In this document: positions 1 through 6,738 of the stretch, in pieces
How positions within the stretch are numbered: the stretch's first letter is position 1
Layout: each line of letters starts with the position of its first letter
Source: JAMIFN01 sp035906235
Lineage (GTDB): Bacteria; Pseudomonadota; Gammaproteobacteria; Burkholderiales; Burkholderiaceae_C
NCBI GenBank assembly: GCA_035906235.1
Contig: JAMIFN010000104.1
Span: 1-16,877 of the forward strand
Direction of reading: 5' to 3'
DNA: 16,877 bases
The notes under the pieces: generated by a model
Databases searched by the model: none
What the model saw: only the letters and a program-made list of their open reading frames with translations
Told to the model about the DNA's origin: nothing
Position numbers and translations under genes: made by a program

Positions 1-118
1 TATGCCGAAACCTGAGTTAAAAATAACTTCAAAATCAATAGCAATACTGCATTGTTCCAAAAATGGGGCGACAAAGCTATTTATCGCAAAATATTGGATT
101 ATTGTTCCATTGTTGGGG
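1..118. other. AT-rich intergenic stretch at the left edge
   Basis: This stretch lies downstream of the VWA gene stop codon and is clearly richer in A+T than the coding DNA to its right. ATTGTTCCA occurs twice as a direct repeat, at 51-59 and 101-109, exactly 50 bases apart. I see no convincing gene, tRNA or terminator hairpin. The long plus-strand reading frame that crosses it continues antisense through the VWA gene and is not credible. Confidence 0.5.
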
Positions 119-1315
119 TTATTTAGACAAGGCCTTCATTGCGCCATCCAGCCCCTGCAAAGTCAGCGGATACATGCGCTCGGGGCCCAAAATCTGCTGC
201 ATCAGCTCGATGCTTTGGCGGTACATCCAAATGCCGCTGGGTTCGGGGTTGAGCCAGACGAATTTGGGGAAGGCTTCCGTCAGGCGTTGCAGCCATACCG
301 CGCCTGGCTCCTCGTTGCCAAATTCCACGCTGCCATAGGGCTGCAAAATTTCATAGGGGCTCATGGTGGCGTCGCCGACAAAAATCAGTTTGTAGTCTTT
401 GTGGTAGGTGCGAATCAAGTCATGCGTGCTGATTTTTTCGGCAAAGCGGCGGGCGTTTTTGTTCCAAACAAAGTCGTACACGCAGTTGTGAAAATAATAA
501 AACTGCAAGTGTTTGAACTCGGTTTTTGCGGCGGCAAAAAGTTGCTCGACACGGTGGATATGCTCATCCATGCTGCCGCCCACATCCATCAGCAGCAACA
601 CCTTCACGCTGTTGTGGCGTTCGGCCACCATTTTTAAATCCAGAAAACCCGCGTTGGCGGCTGTGGCGCGGATGGTGTCGTCTAAATCTAATTGGTCAGC
701 CGCGCCCGTGCGGGCAAATTTGCGCAGGCGTTTTAAAGCCACCTGAATATTGCGCGGCGACAGTTCTTCGTTGTCGTCATAGTCCTTAAATTCGCGCTTG
801 TCCCACACCTTGACGGCGCTTTTGTTGCGGCTTTTGTCTTGCCCTATACGAATGCCTTGCGGGTTGTAGCCATAGGCGCCAAAGGGCGAAGTGCCGCCCG
901 TGCCTATCCATTTATTGCCGCCTTCGTGGCGCTCTTTTTGTTCTTCTAGGCGTTTTTTCAGGGTTTCCATCAGCTCGTCCCAGTCGAGCTTATCCATCTG
1001 CGCTTTTTCCGCGTCAGTCAGGAATTTTTCTAGATTTTTGCGCAGCCAATCGGCGGGCAGCTCTTGCTGCAAATCCACGGCTTCGTCTATGCCATGAAAG
1101 TACAGGCCAAAGGCGCGGTCGAATTTGTCGAAGTGTTTTTCGTCCTTCACCAGGGTCATGCGTGCCAGATGGTAAAAATCATCCAGCGCCATTTTGCCTT
1201 CGGGGTCTTTGGGGCCGACGATGCCCGCGTCCAAGGCTTCGAGCAGGGCCAAATGTTCTTTGACGGAAATGGGCAGCTTGGCCGCCCGCAGGGCGTAGAA
1301 AAAATCGAGCAACAT
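119..1315 (-). CDS. VWA domain-containing CoxE-like protein
   Basis: A 398-residue protein without signal peptide or membrane segment. The charged N-terminal half (residues 85-210) is probably helical. The C-terminal half is a von Willebrand A fold with the metal site at VLLLMDVGGSMD (239-250), followed by FKHLQFYYFHNCVYDFVW and IFVGDATMSPYE (311-322), whose Asp315 would complete the metal site. The first serine of the usual DxSxS motif is glycine (DVGGS); I recall this as normal in the COG3825-type CoxE-like family. Such proteins pair with MoxR AAA+ ATPases, in which the VWA subunit presents substrates for remodelling or metal-cofactor insertion. Here it starts 13 bases after the moxR stop codon, so the pair is surely co-expressed. 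The exact client is unknown. ATG at 1315 fits the conserved MLLDFFYALR start. Confidence 0.88.
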   Translation of the reverse strand: MLLDFFYALRAAKLPISVKEHLALLEALDAGIVGPKDPEGKMALDDFYHLARMTLVKDEKHFDKFDRAFGLYFHGIDEAVDLQQELPADWLRKNLEKFLTDAEKAQMDKLDWDELMETLKKRLEEQKERHEGGNKWIGTGGTSPFGAYGYNPQGIRIGQDKSRNKSAVKVWDKREFKDYDDNEELSPRNIQVALKRLRKFARTGAADQLDLDDTIRATAANAGFLDLKMVAERHNSVKVLLLMDVGGSMDEHIHRVEQLFAAAKTEFKHLQFYYFHNCVYDFVWNKNARRFAEKISTHDLIRTYHKDYKLIFVGDATMSPYEILQPYGSVEFGNEEPGAVWLQRLTEAFPKFVWLNPEPSGIWMYRQSIELMQQILGPERMYPLTLQGLDGAMKALSK

Positions 1316-1328
1316 GGTCTGAGCTTTC

Positions 1329-2249
1329 TTAACGCAGAGCTACGGCTGCCAGCATGGCCTGCACTTGCGCCAGTGCGCCGCGCCCCGCGCTAGCCACGGG
1401 CTGCAGGCGGTGGGCGATGACTTGGGGCAGCACGGCTTGCACATCGTCAGGCGCGACAAAATCGCGCCCCGACACCAGCGCCTGTGCCTTGGCCGCGCGC
1501 AGCAGGGCAATGGCGGCGCGGGGCGAAATGCCTTGCACAAACCAAGCGCCGTTGCGGCTGGCCTCGGTCAAATCCAGCACATAGTCGAGCAGGGACTCGC
1601 TGGCGTGTACCGCCAGCACTTGCGCTTGCAGCGCCTGCAATTGCGCGGGCGTGATGACGGCGGACAATTCGTCAGCCACGCTGCGCCTGCCATTGCCAGC
1701 CAGCAGCTCGCGTTCGGCATCGCGGCTGGGGTAGCCCAGCGAAATGCGCATCAAAAAGCGGTCCAGCTGCGATTCGGGCAGGGCATAGGTGCCCACTTGT
1801 TCTAGCGGGTTTTGCGTGGCGATGACGAAAAATGGCTGGGGCAGGGCGCGGGTTTGGCCTTCTACGCTGACCTGCTTTTCTTCCATGGCTTCGAGCAGGG
1901 CGCTTTGCGTTTTGGGGCTGGCGCGGTTGATTTCGTCAGCCAGCAGCACCTGCGCAAACAAGGGGCCGGGGTGAAACACAAAGGCATCGCGGCTGCGTTC
2001 AAACACCGCCACGCCGGTCAAATCGCTGGGCATCAAATCGGCGGTGAACTGCACGCGCGAGAACTGCAGGCCAAAGCTGTGCGCCAGCGCGTGCGCCAGC
2101 GTGGTTTTGCCCACGCCGGGCACATCTTCCAGCAGCAAATGCCCGCCCGCCAGCAGGCAAACCACGGCCTGCTGCAATTGCTCGGGCTTGCCGACAATGG
2201 CGCGGCCAAGCTGGGCGAGAAGGGCGGAGATCAAAGTGCGGTGCGGCAT
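1329..2249 (-). CDS. MoxR-family AAA+ ATPase
   Basis: A 306-residue cytosolic ATPase. Walker A is GVGKTT (45-50), Walker B VLLADEINR (101-109), sensor 1 ATQN (144-147), and the sensor 2 arginine lies in SPRA (242-245). The segment LLEAMEEKQVSVEG and QNPLEQVGTYALPESQLDRF are hallmarks of the MoxR group (AAA_3 with C-terminal lid). It probably forms a hexameric chaperone working with the VWA protein encoded directly downstream (13-base gap). The start is set at ATG 2249; the frame is open to a TTG at 2279, but ten extra residues add nothing conserved and neither start has a clear Shine-Dalgarno sequence. Upstream ygfZ ends 53 bases away on the same strand, so ygfZ-moxR-vwa may be one transcript. 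Confidence 0.9.
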   Translation of the reverse strand: MPHRTLISALLAQLGRAIVGKPEQLQQAVVCLLAGGHLLLEDVPGVGKTTLAHALAHSFGLQFSRVQFTADLMPSDLTGVAVFERSRDAFVFHPGPLFAQVLLADEINRASPKTQSALLEAMEEKQVSVEGQTRALPQPFFVIATQNPLEQVGTYALPESQLDRFLMRISLGYPSRDAERELLAGNGRRSVADELSAVITPAQLQALQAQVLAVHASESLLDYVLDLTEASRNGAWFVQGISPRAAIALLRAAKAQALVSGRDFVAPDDVQAVLPQVIAHRLQPVASAGRGALAQVQAMLAAVALR

Positions 2250-2302
2250 GGGTTTGAATGTTGCATGTTGAGTGATCAATTTGGGTGGGGCGCGGAGCTT
2301 CC

Positions 2303-3229
2303 CTAAATATCTTCGCGTAAAGCATAAGGTAAATCGTGCAGGGTCAGGCTTTGCTCGCCCACTTTTAGGCCGCCCTCTTCGGCGCTGGCAGTTTGCACCG
2401 AGATGATGGCCGCCCAGCCCTGGCCCAGCGCAGAGGCTGCGCTCATGGCCACTAAACCACAGACTTGCCCTTGCGCATCCAGCACTTCAGCGCCCACGCT
2501 CAGCTCGCCCGCTGCGCTGACCAAATAGGCGCGGCGTTTGATCTGGCCACGAAACTGGCTGCGCGCCACCACCTCTTGCCCGGGGTAGCAGCCTTTTTTA
2601 AAGTTGATGCCGCCGACCGATTCGTAATTAAGCATTTGCGGCACAAAGGCCTCGCGCACCGCTGCGCCGACAAGGGCAATGCCGCTTTGCACTTGCAGCC
2701 AGTTCCAGAGGTGCAGGCTGTCTGTCTGAACTTCTGTTTTGATAGCTACTAGGGCAGGTTCTACAAGGATTTCTCGTGAAAACGCTTGTGAATTTAGGCT
2801 GGCACTAGGCAGCTGCACCGCGTAGCCGCCGCCATCCAAGCTGCGGGTATGCATAGCCTGGGCCGTCGTACTTTGCGCTGCCGGCTGAATATGGCCTGTT
2901 ATTTGCCATTGGCTAGTCACATCTTCGACCGTGCATTTGCTGCGCAACACATACATCTTCAGGCGCTTGAGGATGAACTCCATGCTGTCGGCCGCCAGCA
3001 GCAAAAACACGGTATCGGCTTGCGGCTTAAAGCCATAAAAGCTCACCAGCGTGCGCCCCTTGGGGGTACACCACACGGCTAAGCGCGCCTCTTCGGGTTT
3101 GAGCAGCAAAAAATCATGGCTCAGTTGGTTGTGAATAAAACTGGCCGCATCTGCCCCCTGAATCTGAATCAGGCCGAAATCGGGCAAGGCAGTGGGCGCG
3201 AAGGCGCTAGAAAGGGCGGTGGTATTCAT
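2303..3229 (-). CDS. ygfZ: YgfZ/GcvT folate-binding protein
   Basis: A 308-residue cytosolic protein of the YgfZ family, related to the T protein of the glycine cleavage system. YgfZ proteins use tetrahydrofolate and support Fe-S enzymes such as MiaB. The family signature K-G-C-Y-P-G-Q-E is at 212-219 with the essential Cys214, followed by VVARSQFRG; the N-terminal IQIQGADAASFIHNQLSHDF segment is also typical. The start is ATG 3229; an in-frame start further upstream would run into mltG. Residues 155-164 (LVEPALVAIK) are encoded by DNA that matches a dispersed repeat (2737-2767), so part of the poorly conserved middle linker may come from a repeat insertion. The gene is divergent from mltG with a 30-base gap. 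Confidence 0.92.
   Translation of the reverse strand: MNTTALSSAFAPTALPDFGLIQIQGADAASFIHNQLSHDFLLLKPEEARLAVWCTPKGRTLVSFYGFKPQADTVFLLLAADSMEFILKRLKMYVLRSKCTVEDVTSQWQITGHIQPAAQSTTAQAMHTRSLDGGGYAVQLPSASLNSQAFSREILVEPALVAIKTEVQTDSLHLWNWLQVQSGIALVGAAVREAFVPQMLNYESVGGINFKKGCYPGQEVVARSQFRGQIKRRAYLVSAAGELSVGAEVLDAQGQVCGLVAMSAASALGQGWAAIISVQTASAEEGGLKVGEQSLTLHDLPYALREDI
2737..2767. repeat. Dispersed TTTTGATAGCT-type repeat copy inside ygfZ
   Basis: The plus strand here begins TTTTGATAGCT and ends GGCAGGTTCTACAAG. The core at 2741-2762 matches 8243-8264 at 18 of 22 positions, and the TTTTGATAGCT start recurs at 16147. It lies within the ygfZ reading frame without breaking it. I associate such motifs with intergenic repeats in Comamonadaceae genomes, from memory only. 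Confidence 0.45.
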
Positions 3230-3259
3230 AGGCCTGCATTGTGACAAAATGTGCGCCCT

Positions 3260-4309
3260 ATGCTGCAACGCCCGACCTCATTTCCCCACAGTTTTTCAGC
3301 TCATGGCCGTGTGCTGCCTTGGATGCTTGCGCTGGGCTTGCTCTTGGCCATGGCTGCGGGCTATTTGCTCTATTTGGTGCACCAGCCCTTGGCGTTTGCG
3401 CCGCAGGTGCAGGGCGCGCGCGTGACCGTGGAAATTGCCAGGGGCAGCAGCCCTGGGCAAATGGTGGCCGTGCTGCAGGCCGCTGGCGTGCAAGCGCCCA
3501 CCCTGGCAACGCGCCTATGGCTGCGTTTGCATGGGCGACAGCTCAAAGCCGGCTTTTACCAAATCCCCCGTGGCGCCAGTATTGAGGCCATAGCCAAAAA
3601 ATTGCGCGAAGGTCAGCAAACGCTGCTGGCGCTGACCATTCCTGAAGGCTGGAATCTGCGCCAAGTGCGCGCCCGCATCGATGCCCTGCCTTGGCTGCGG
3701 CACGATACGGTGGCTTTGAGTGATGCGGAGCTGGCGGCCAAACTGGGCTTGCCTCCGGGCTTGCCGCTGGAAGGCCAACTGGCGCCCGATACCTACCGCT
3801 ATGCCCCGGGCAGCAGTGATGTGGTGTTTTACCGCCAGGCGCATATGCAGCTGCAAAAAAATCTGGCTGCAGCTTGGAGCCAGCGTAGCGCCAGTACCCA
3901 GCTGCGCAGCCCACAAGAGGCGCTGATTTTGGCCAGCATTGTCGAAAAAGAAACCGGTCATGGTGTCGATAGAGCGCAGATTGCGGGCGTGTTCAACAAC
4001 CGCTTACGCATAGGCATGGCGCTGCAAACCGACCCCACGGTGATTTACGGCATGGGCGCGGCCTATCGCGGCAATATCCGCAAGGCAGATTTGCAAACCG
4101 ACACGCCCTATAACACCTATACCCGCAATGGCCTGCCACCCGGCCCCATTGCCATGCCGGGCAAGGCTGCGTTGTTGGCGGCGCTGCGGCCGGCGCAAAC
4201 TCCAGCGCTCTACTTTGTGGCTAAGGGCGATGGTTCAGGCCAAAGCCAATTTAGCAGCAGCTTGCAAGAGCACAACCGCGCCGTGCGCGAGCATATTTTG
4301 AAGCGCTAG
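3260..4309 (+). CDS. mltG: Endolytic murein transglycosylase MltG
   Basis: A 349-residue inner-membrane protein that cuts nascent glycan strands in the periplasm and so helps set peptidoglycan chain length. Numbering from ATG 3260, one membrane segment spans about 18-40 (VLPWMLALGLLLAMAAGYLL), followed by the YceG domain. The catalytic region is LASIVEKETG (225-234) with the glutamate of VEK, followed by VFNNRLRIGMALQTDPTVIYG and PGPIAMPG, all diagnostic. GTG 3251 is an alternative start three codons upstream; no clear ribosome site separates the two. In many Betaproteobacteria tmk and holB follow mltG; here the next intact gene is the RloA-like ATPase 351 bases away, so the usual neighbourhood is broken. 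Confidence 0.95.
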   Translation: MLQRPTSFPHSFSAHGRVLPWMLALGLLLAMAAGYLLYLVHQPLAFAPQVQGARVTVEIARGSSPGQMVAVLQAAGVQAPTLATRLWLRLHGRQLKAGFYQIPRGASIEAIAKKLREGQQTLLALTIPEGWNLRQVRARIDALPWLRHDTVALSDAELAAKLGLPPGLPLEGQLAPDTYRYAPGSSDVVFYRQAHMQLQKNLAAAWSQRSASTQLRSPQEALILASIVEKETGHGVDRAQIAGVFNNRLRIGMALQTDPTVIYGMGAAYRGNIRKADLQTDTPYNTYTRNGLPPGPIAMPGKAALLAALRPAQTPALYFVAKGDGSGQSQFSSSLQEHNRAVREHILKR

Positions 4310-4365
4310 GAGTCTGGTGGCTCCGCTTGATTCGGCTGGGAGTTGGATCTTCTCTCCAGTGTTGA

Positions 4366-4620
4366 CACCTCTCCCTCAAGATGGCTCCAAATTTACGCAC
4401 TATTCGAATGTGGATGCAAAAGCGCGGCCGCTTGGGCTAGGACATTCCGGTATTACCGGCAGCCATGCCTATCGACAAAAAACCTAGCGCCCTGACGCCC
4501 CAGTGGCAGATCAAGTAGTTGGAAGTTCTGCTGCTAAAAACACGCGGGAAAGCTCAGAGACTCGAGAAAAACTCTGGGGAGGTTTCGAATGAATTGGATC
4601 TATATCTAATTTTTTTTGCG
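4366..4620 (+). pseudogene. Possible decayed reading frame with two in-frame TAG codons
   Basis: In one frame the translation reads HLSLKMAPNLRTIRMWMQ and on to KRGRLG, then TAG, then DIPVLPAAMPIDKKPSAL and TPQWQIK, then TAG, then LEVLLLKTRGKAQRLEKN. About 85 codons interrupted only by two amber codons, with protein-like composition, suggest a degraded gene, but I do not recognise the family. The end is arbitrary because the frame continues open into the start of the next gene. It may equally be chance. Confidence 0.2.
4447..4459. repeat. Short palindrome CCGGTA-T-TACCGG
   Basis: Two perfect six-base arms flank a single T. It lies in the gene-free stretch upstream of the rloA-like gene. It could be an operator or chance; nothing else supports a role. 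Confidence 0.3.
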
Positions 4621-4636
4621 GATTTTCTGCAAAAAA
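4612..4636. repeat. A/T-rich hairpin upstream of the rloA-like gene
   Basis: TTTTTTGC (4612-4619) and GCAAAAAA (4629-4636) are perfect inverted arms around a nine-base loop. The symmetry gives A or T runs on both sides of a very short G-C core, so it is a weak terminator. It may be a regulator site or a bent promoter element, since it ends 24 bases before the ATPase start codon. Confidence 0.35.
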
Positions 4637-4648
4637 TGGCTTTCAATG

Positions 4649-4654
4649 TAGAAT
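4649..4654 (+). promoter_or_regulatory. Candidate -10 element immediately before rloA-like start
   Basis: TAGAAT matches five of six bases of the sigma70 -10 consensus and ends six bases before the ATG at 4661. There is no Shine-Dalgarno sequence upstream of that ATG. If used, transcription would begin at or next to the start codon, giving a leaderless message. The -35 region (near TCTGCA at 4626) is poor. Confidence 0.2.
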
Positions 4655-4660
4655 TTCAAC

Positions 4661-5947
4661 ATGCTAGTCGAATTTTCTGTCACCAATTTCCGGTCAATTT
4701 TAGAGCGCCAGACGCTTAGTATGGTTGCGTCTTCCTATTTCAAAGAACTGGAAGCATCCAATACATTTATCCCTCCTGGTCAAGATGGCGAGGGGCCTCA
4801 TTTGCTACGCTCCACAGTTCTATATGGCCCGAATGCCTCTGGGAAAAGTACATTGATCAACGCTCTTCAATTTGTCGAGTGGCAAGTACTTAACTCACAA
4901 AAGGAAAGCCAAGCTGGGGATGAAATTGATGTGGTTCCGTTCAAGCTGATGGCGAGCTCGCGTTCAACAGAGAGCGAGTTTGAAATTGCCTTCGTTGAAC
5001 AAGGCGTTCGTTACGAGTACGGTTTTAGCTGCAATCGCATACGTTTTACCGAAGAGTGGCTCATTGCCTATCCGAAAGGTCATGCGCAAAAGTGGTTCCA
5101 CCGCGTATTCGATGCGGAGACTGAAAAAGATGTCTACAAGTTTAGCTCCTTGTTCCTTGGGGGGCGGCAACGACAAACTTGGGCAGCACAAACGCGTTCG
5201 AACGCTTTATTCCTTTCGACCGCAATCCAGTTAAACAACGAACAACTCAAACCAGCATTTGACTGGTTTAAGCTCCGTTTGCGGGTAGTAGGTTCTGTAC
5301 GCAACTTTAGCCCTAACTACACCATGCAGCGATGTGGCAACGATGCAGATCGCAGGCGCGTCGTAGAGTTTATGAATTCGGCAGACCTATCGCTTGACGA
5401 TATTCAATTAAAAGAAACGGTCTTTTCGGCAGATTCTCTGCCGCAAAGTATGCCTGCGGCTCTCCGAGAGGGAATTTTGAAGGATATGGCTGGTAAAAAA
5501 ATCCTTGAGCCGCGTTTTCTGCGTAAAGACATCAATACAGCAGAAATTGTCGAGTTTGACGGGTCCGAAGAATCAGATGGCACACGCGCATTGTTCGCTT
5601 TTGTTGGCCCTTGGTTAGATGTCATTGAAAATGAACGAGTCCTAGTTGTGGATGAACTAGACTCCAGTTTGCATCCTTTATTAGTCCACCACTTGGTTAA
5701 GCGACTGCATTACGAGGGGACCAAGGCCCAGCTAATTTTTACGACACACGATACGACGCTGCTTAGCCAAAAATTGCTGCGCCGTGATCAAATTTGGTTT
5801 ATGGAGAAAGACGATAAAAGTGCGACTCGTTTATATCCATTGTCAGATTTCAGTCCGCGTGACAACGAGGCTATCGAGCGAGGCTACTTAAACGGGCGTT
5901 ATGGCGGGATTCCATTCTTAAAGGATCTTGACTTTTATGGGAACTGA
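4661..5947 (+). CDS. rloA: RloA/AbiLi-like AAA family ATPase, putative defence protein
   Basis: A 428-residue ABC/SMC-like ATPase of the AAA_15/AAA_21 type. It opens with VEFSVTNFRSI, the usual start of this family, so ATG 4661 is preferred. Walker A is GPNASGKST (56-64); the signature-like loop is EESDGTRAL (303-311); Walker B with D-loop is VLVVDELDSSLHP (327-339); the switch histidine is His363 in FTTHD. There is no long coiled coil and no Toprim domain, unlike full-length OLD nucleases. The next gene overlaps it and encodes an RloB-like protein, the arrangement of rloA-rloB and lactococcal AbiLi-AbiLii. By analogy with those and with PARIS-type systems, the ATPase would sense infection and control its partner effector. 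The gene is visibly A+T-richer than its neighbours, suggesting horizontal gain. Family assignment is firm; defence function is inferred. Confidence 0.85.
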   Translation: MLVEFSVTNFRSILERQTLSMVASSYFKELEASNTFIPPGQDGEGPHLLRSTVLYGPNASGKSTLINALQFVEWQVLNSQKESQAGDEIDVVPFKLMASSRSTESEFEIAFVEQGVRYEYGFSCNRIRFTEEWLIAYPKGHAQKWFHRVFDAETEKDVYKFSSLFLGGRQRQTWAAQTRSNALFLSTAIQLNNEQLKPAFDWFKLRLRVVGSVRNFSPNYTMQRCGNDADRRRVVEFMNSADLSLDDIQLKETVFSADSLPQSMPAALREGILKDMAGKKILEPRFLRKDINTAEIVEFDGSEESDGTRALFAFVGPWLDVIENERVLVVDELDSSLHPLLVHHLVKRLHYEGTKAQLIFTTHDTTLLSQKLLRRDQIWFMEKDDKSATRLYPLSDFSPRDNEAIERGYLNGRYGGIPFLKDLDFYGN

Positions 5948-6608
5948 TAACTTATTTCACAAACGAAAGGCTCGAGCTGCTAAAGATTTGCAACGCAAAG
6001 CGCACAAACGCACGACGAATAAACGGTATCTGATTGTTTGCGAAGGCACGAAAACAGAGCCTCAATACCTCCGCGAATTGCAAAGTGATTTGAGCATCTG
6101 CTCGAAAATCCTTCGTATCGCCCCAAACAATGGAACTTCTCCTGATCTTGTGGTTGAGCATGCGAAGGTTCTTTACAAAGAGGAAGTGGCTTCTGGCGAT
6201 CCCTTTGATCGGGTGTATTGCGTTTTTGATCGGGATAACCACGCGACATTTGATGCTGCGGTACAGCACGTTAGTGGTTTGAATTCAAATGGGAAACCGT
6301 TTTTTGCAATCACATCCACTCCATGCTTTGAGGTTTGGCTACTCCTGCACTTCGATTACTCAACCCAACCATTTCATCCAGCAGGTGGGAAATCAGTAGG
6401 CGATCAGGTTATCTCCCGCTTAAAAACCAAACCAGGGTTTGAAAGATACGGAAAAGGGCAAAAAGGGATTTATACCCAACTGAAAGACCAGCTGCAAAAG
6501 GCACTCGACCATGCTCAACGCTTGCGTGTAGACGGTGCAGCTACGGGCAGCACTAATCCGGCAACAAATTTTGATGAGTTGGTAAAGGAAATTCAATCTC
6601 TGCGGTGA
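5937..6608 (+). CDS. rloB: RloB/AbiLii-like protein, putative Toprim-type effector
   Basis: A 223-residue RloB-family protein. The lysine/arginine-rich N-terminus (8-30) is followed by YLIVCEGTKTEPQYLREL (31-48), in which Glu36 sits as in Toprim motif 1, and by VYCVFDRDNH (93-102), with Asp98 and Asp100 as the DxD pair. PFFAITSTPCFEVWLLLHF (121-139) is the other conserved block of the family. This suggests a metal-dependent nuclease-like core. The start is ATG 5937, giving an 11-base overlap with the ATPase gene; AAGGA at 5921-5925 is a reasonable ribosome site inside that gene. A TTG at 5928 would add three residues. Overlap and shared A+T-rich composition mark the two as one translationally coupled module. 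No nuclease activity can be proven from sequence. Confidence 0.85.
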   Translation: MGTDNLFHKRKARAAKDLQRKAHKRTTNKRYLIVCEGTKTEPQYLRELQSDLSICSKILRIAPNNGTSPDLVVEHAKVLYKEEVASGDPFDRVYCVFDRDNHATFDAAVQHVSGLNSNGKPFFAITSTPCFEVWLLLHFDYSTQPFHPAGGKSVGDQVISRLKTKPGFERYGKGQKGIYTQLKDQLQKALDHAQRLRVDGAATGSTNPATNFDELVKEIQSLR

Positions 6609-6738
6609 CAAGTGGTATACGACAAGGGAGGCCTAATTTATCGTTGAACATGCACAGGCTTCGTACTGTGAACTTAGCGTCAACCCCTGTTGTCTGTGGT
6701 CAGCAGCCTAACTTGAAGTCAGATGGTGTTAACGCAAT
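6609..6738. other. Gap between rloB-like gene and convergent 5'-nucleotidase gene
   Basis: A 130-base convergent gap marks the right edge of the A+T-richer segment. CACAG (6653-6657) and CTGTG (6666-6670) form a small hairpin without a T run. I saw no direct repeat shared with 4310-4660, no tRNA and no insertion-sequence end, so the boundary of the acquired segment is not defined. Confidence 0.4.

Larger units (their letters stand above)
4310..4660. other. 351-base gap between mltG and the rloA-like gene
   Basis: No intact gene is visible. From about 4366 one plus-strand frame stays open except for two amber codons (4438 and 4516), a possible gene relic. It also contains a 13-base palindrome (4447-4459), an A/T-rich hairpin (4612-4636) and a candidate -10 element just before the ATPase start. 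Base composition shifts from G+C-rich near mltG to A+T-rich near 4600. I found no tRNA, no insertion-sequence ends and no repeat shared with the other side of the cassette. Confidence 0.6.

Noticed and set aside
51..109. ATTGTTCCA direct repeat spaced by 50 bases as an attachment or regulator site
   Set aside because: A nine-base repeat in A+T-rich DNA is easily due to chance and nothing else supports a role.
2..637. Long plus-strand reading frame at the left edge
   Set aside because: Most of it is antisense to the well-supported VWA gene, its translation resembles no family, and its composition is that of a mirror frame in G+C-rich DNA.
2250..2279. TTG start at 2279 for the MoxR gene
   Set aside because: The extra ten residues are not conserved in character and no ribosome site supports it; ATG 2249 is simpler.
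4310..6738. Insertion-sequence ends, integrase, tRNA or target-site repeats around the rloAB-like cassette
   Set aside because: I compared both flanks by eye and found no shared repeat beyond very short words, no transposase and no tRNA.
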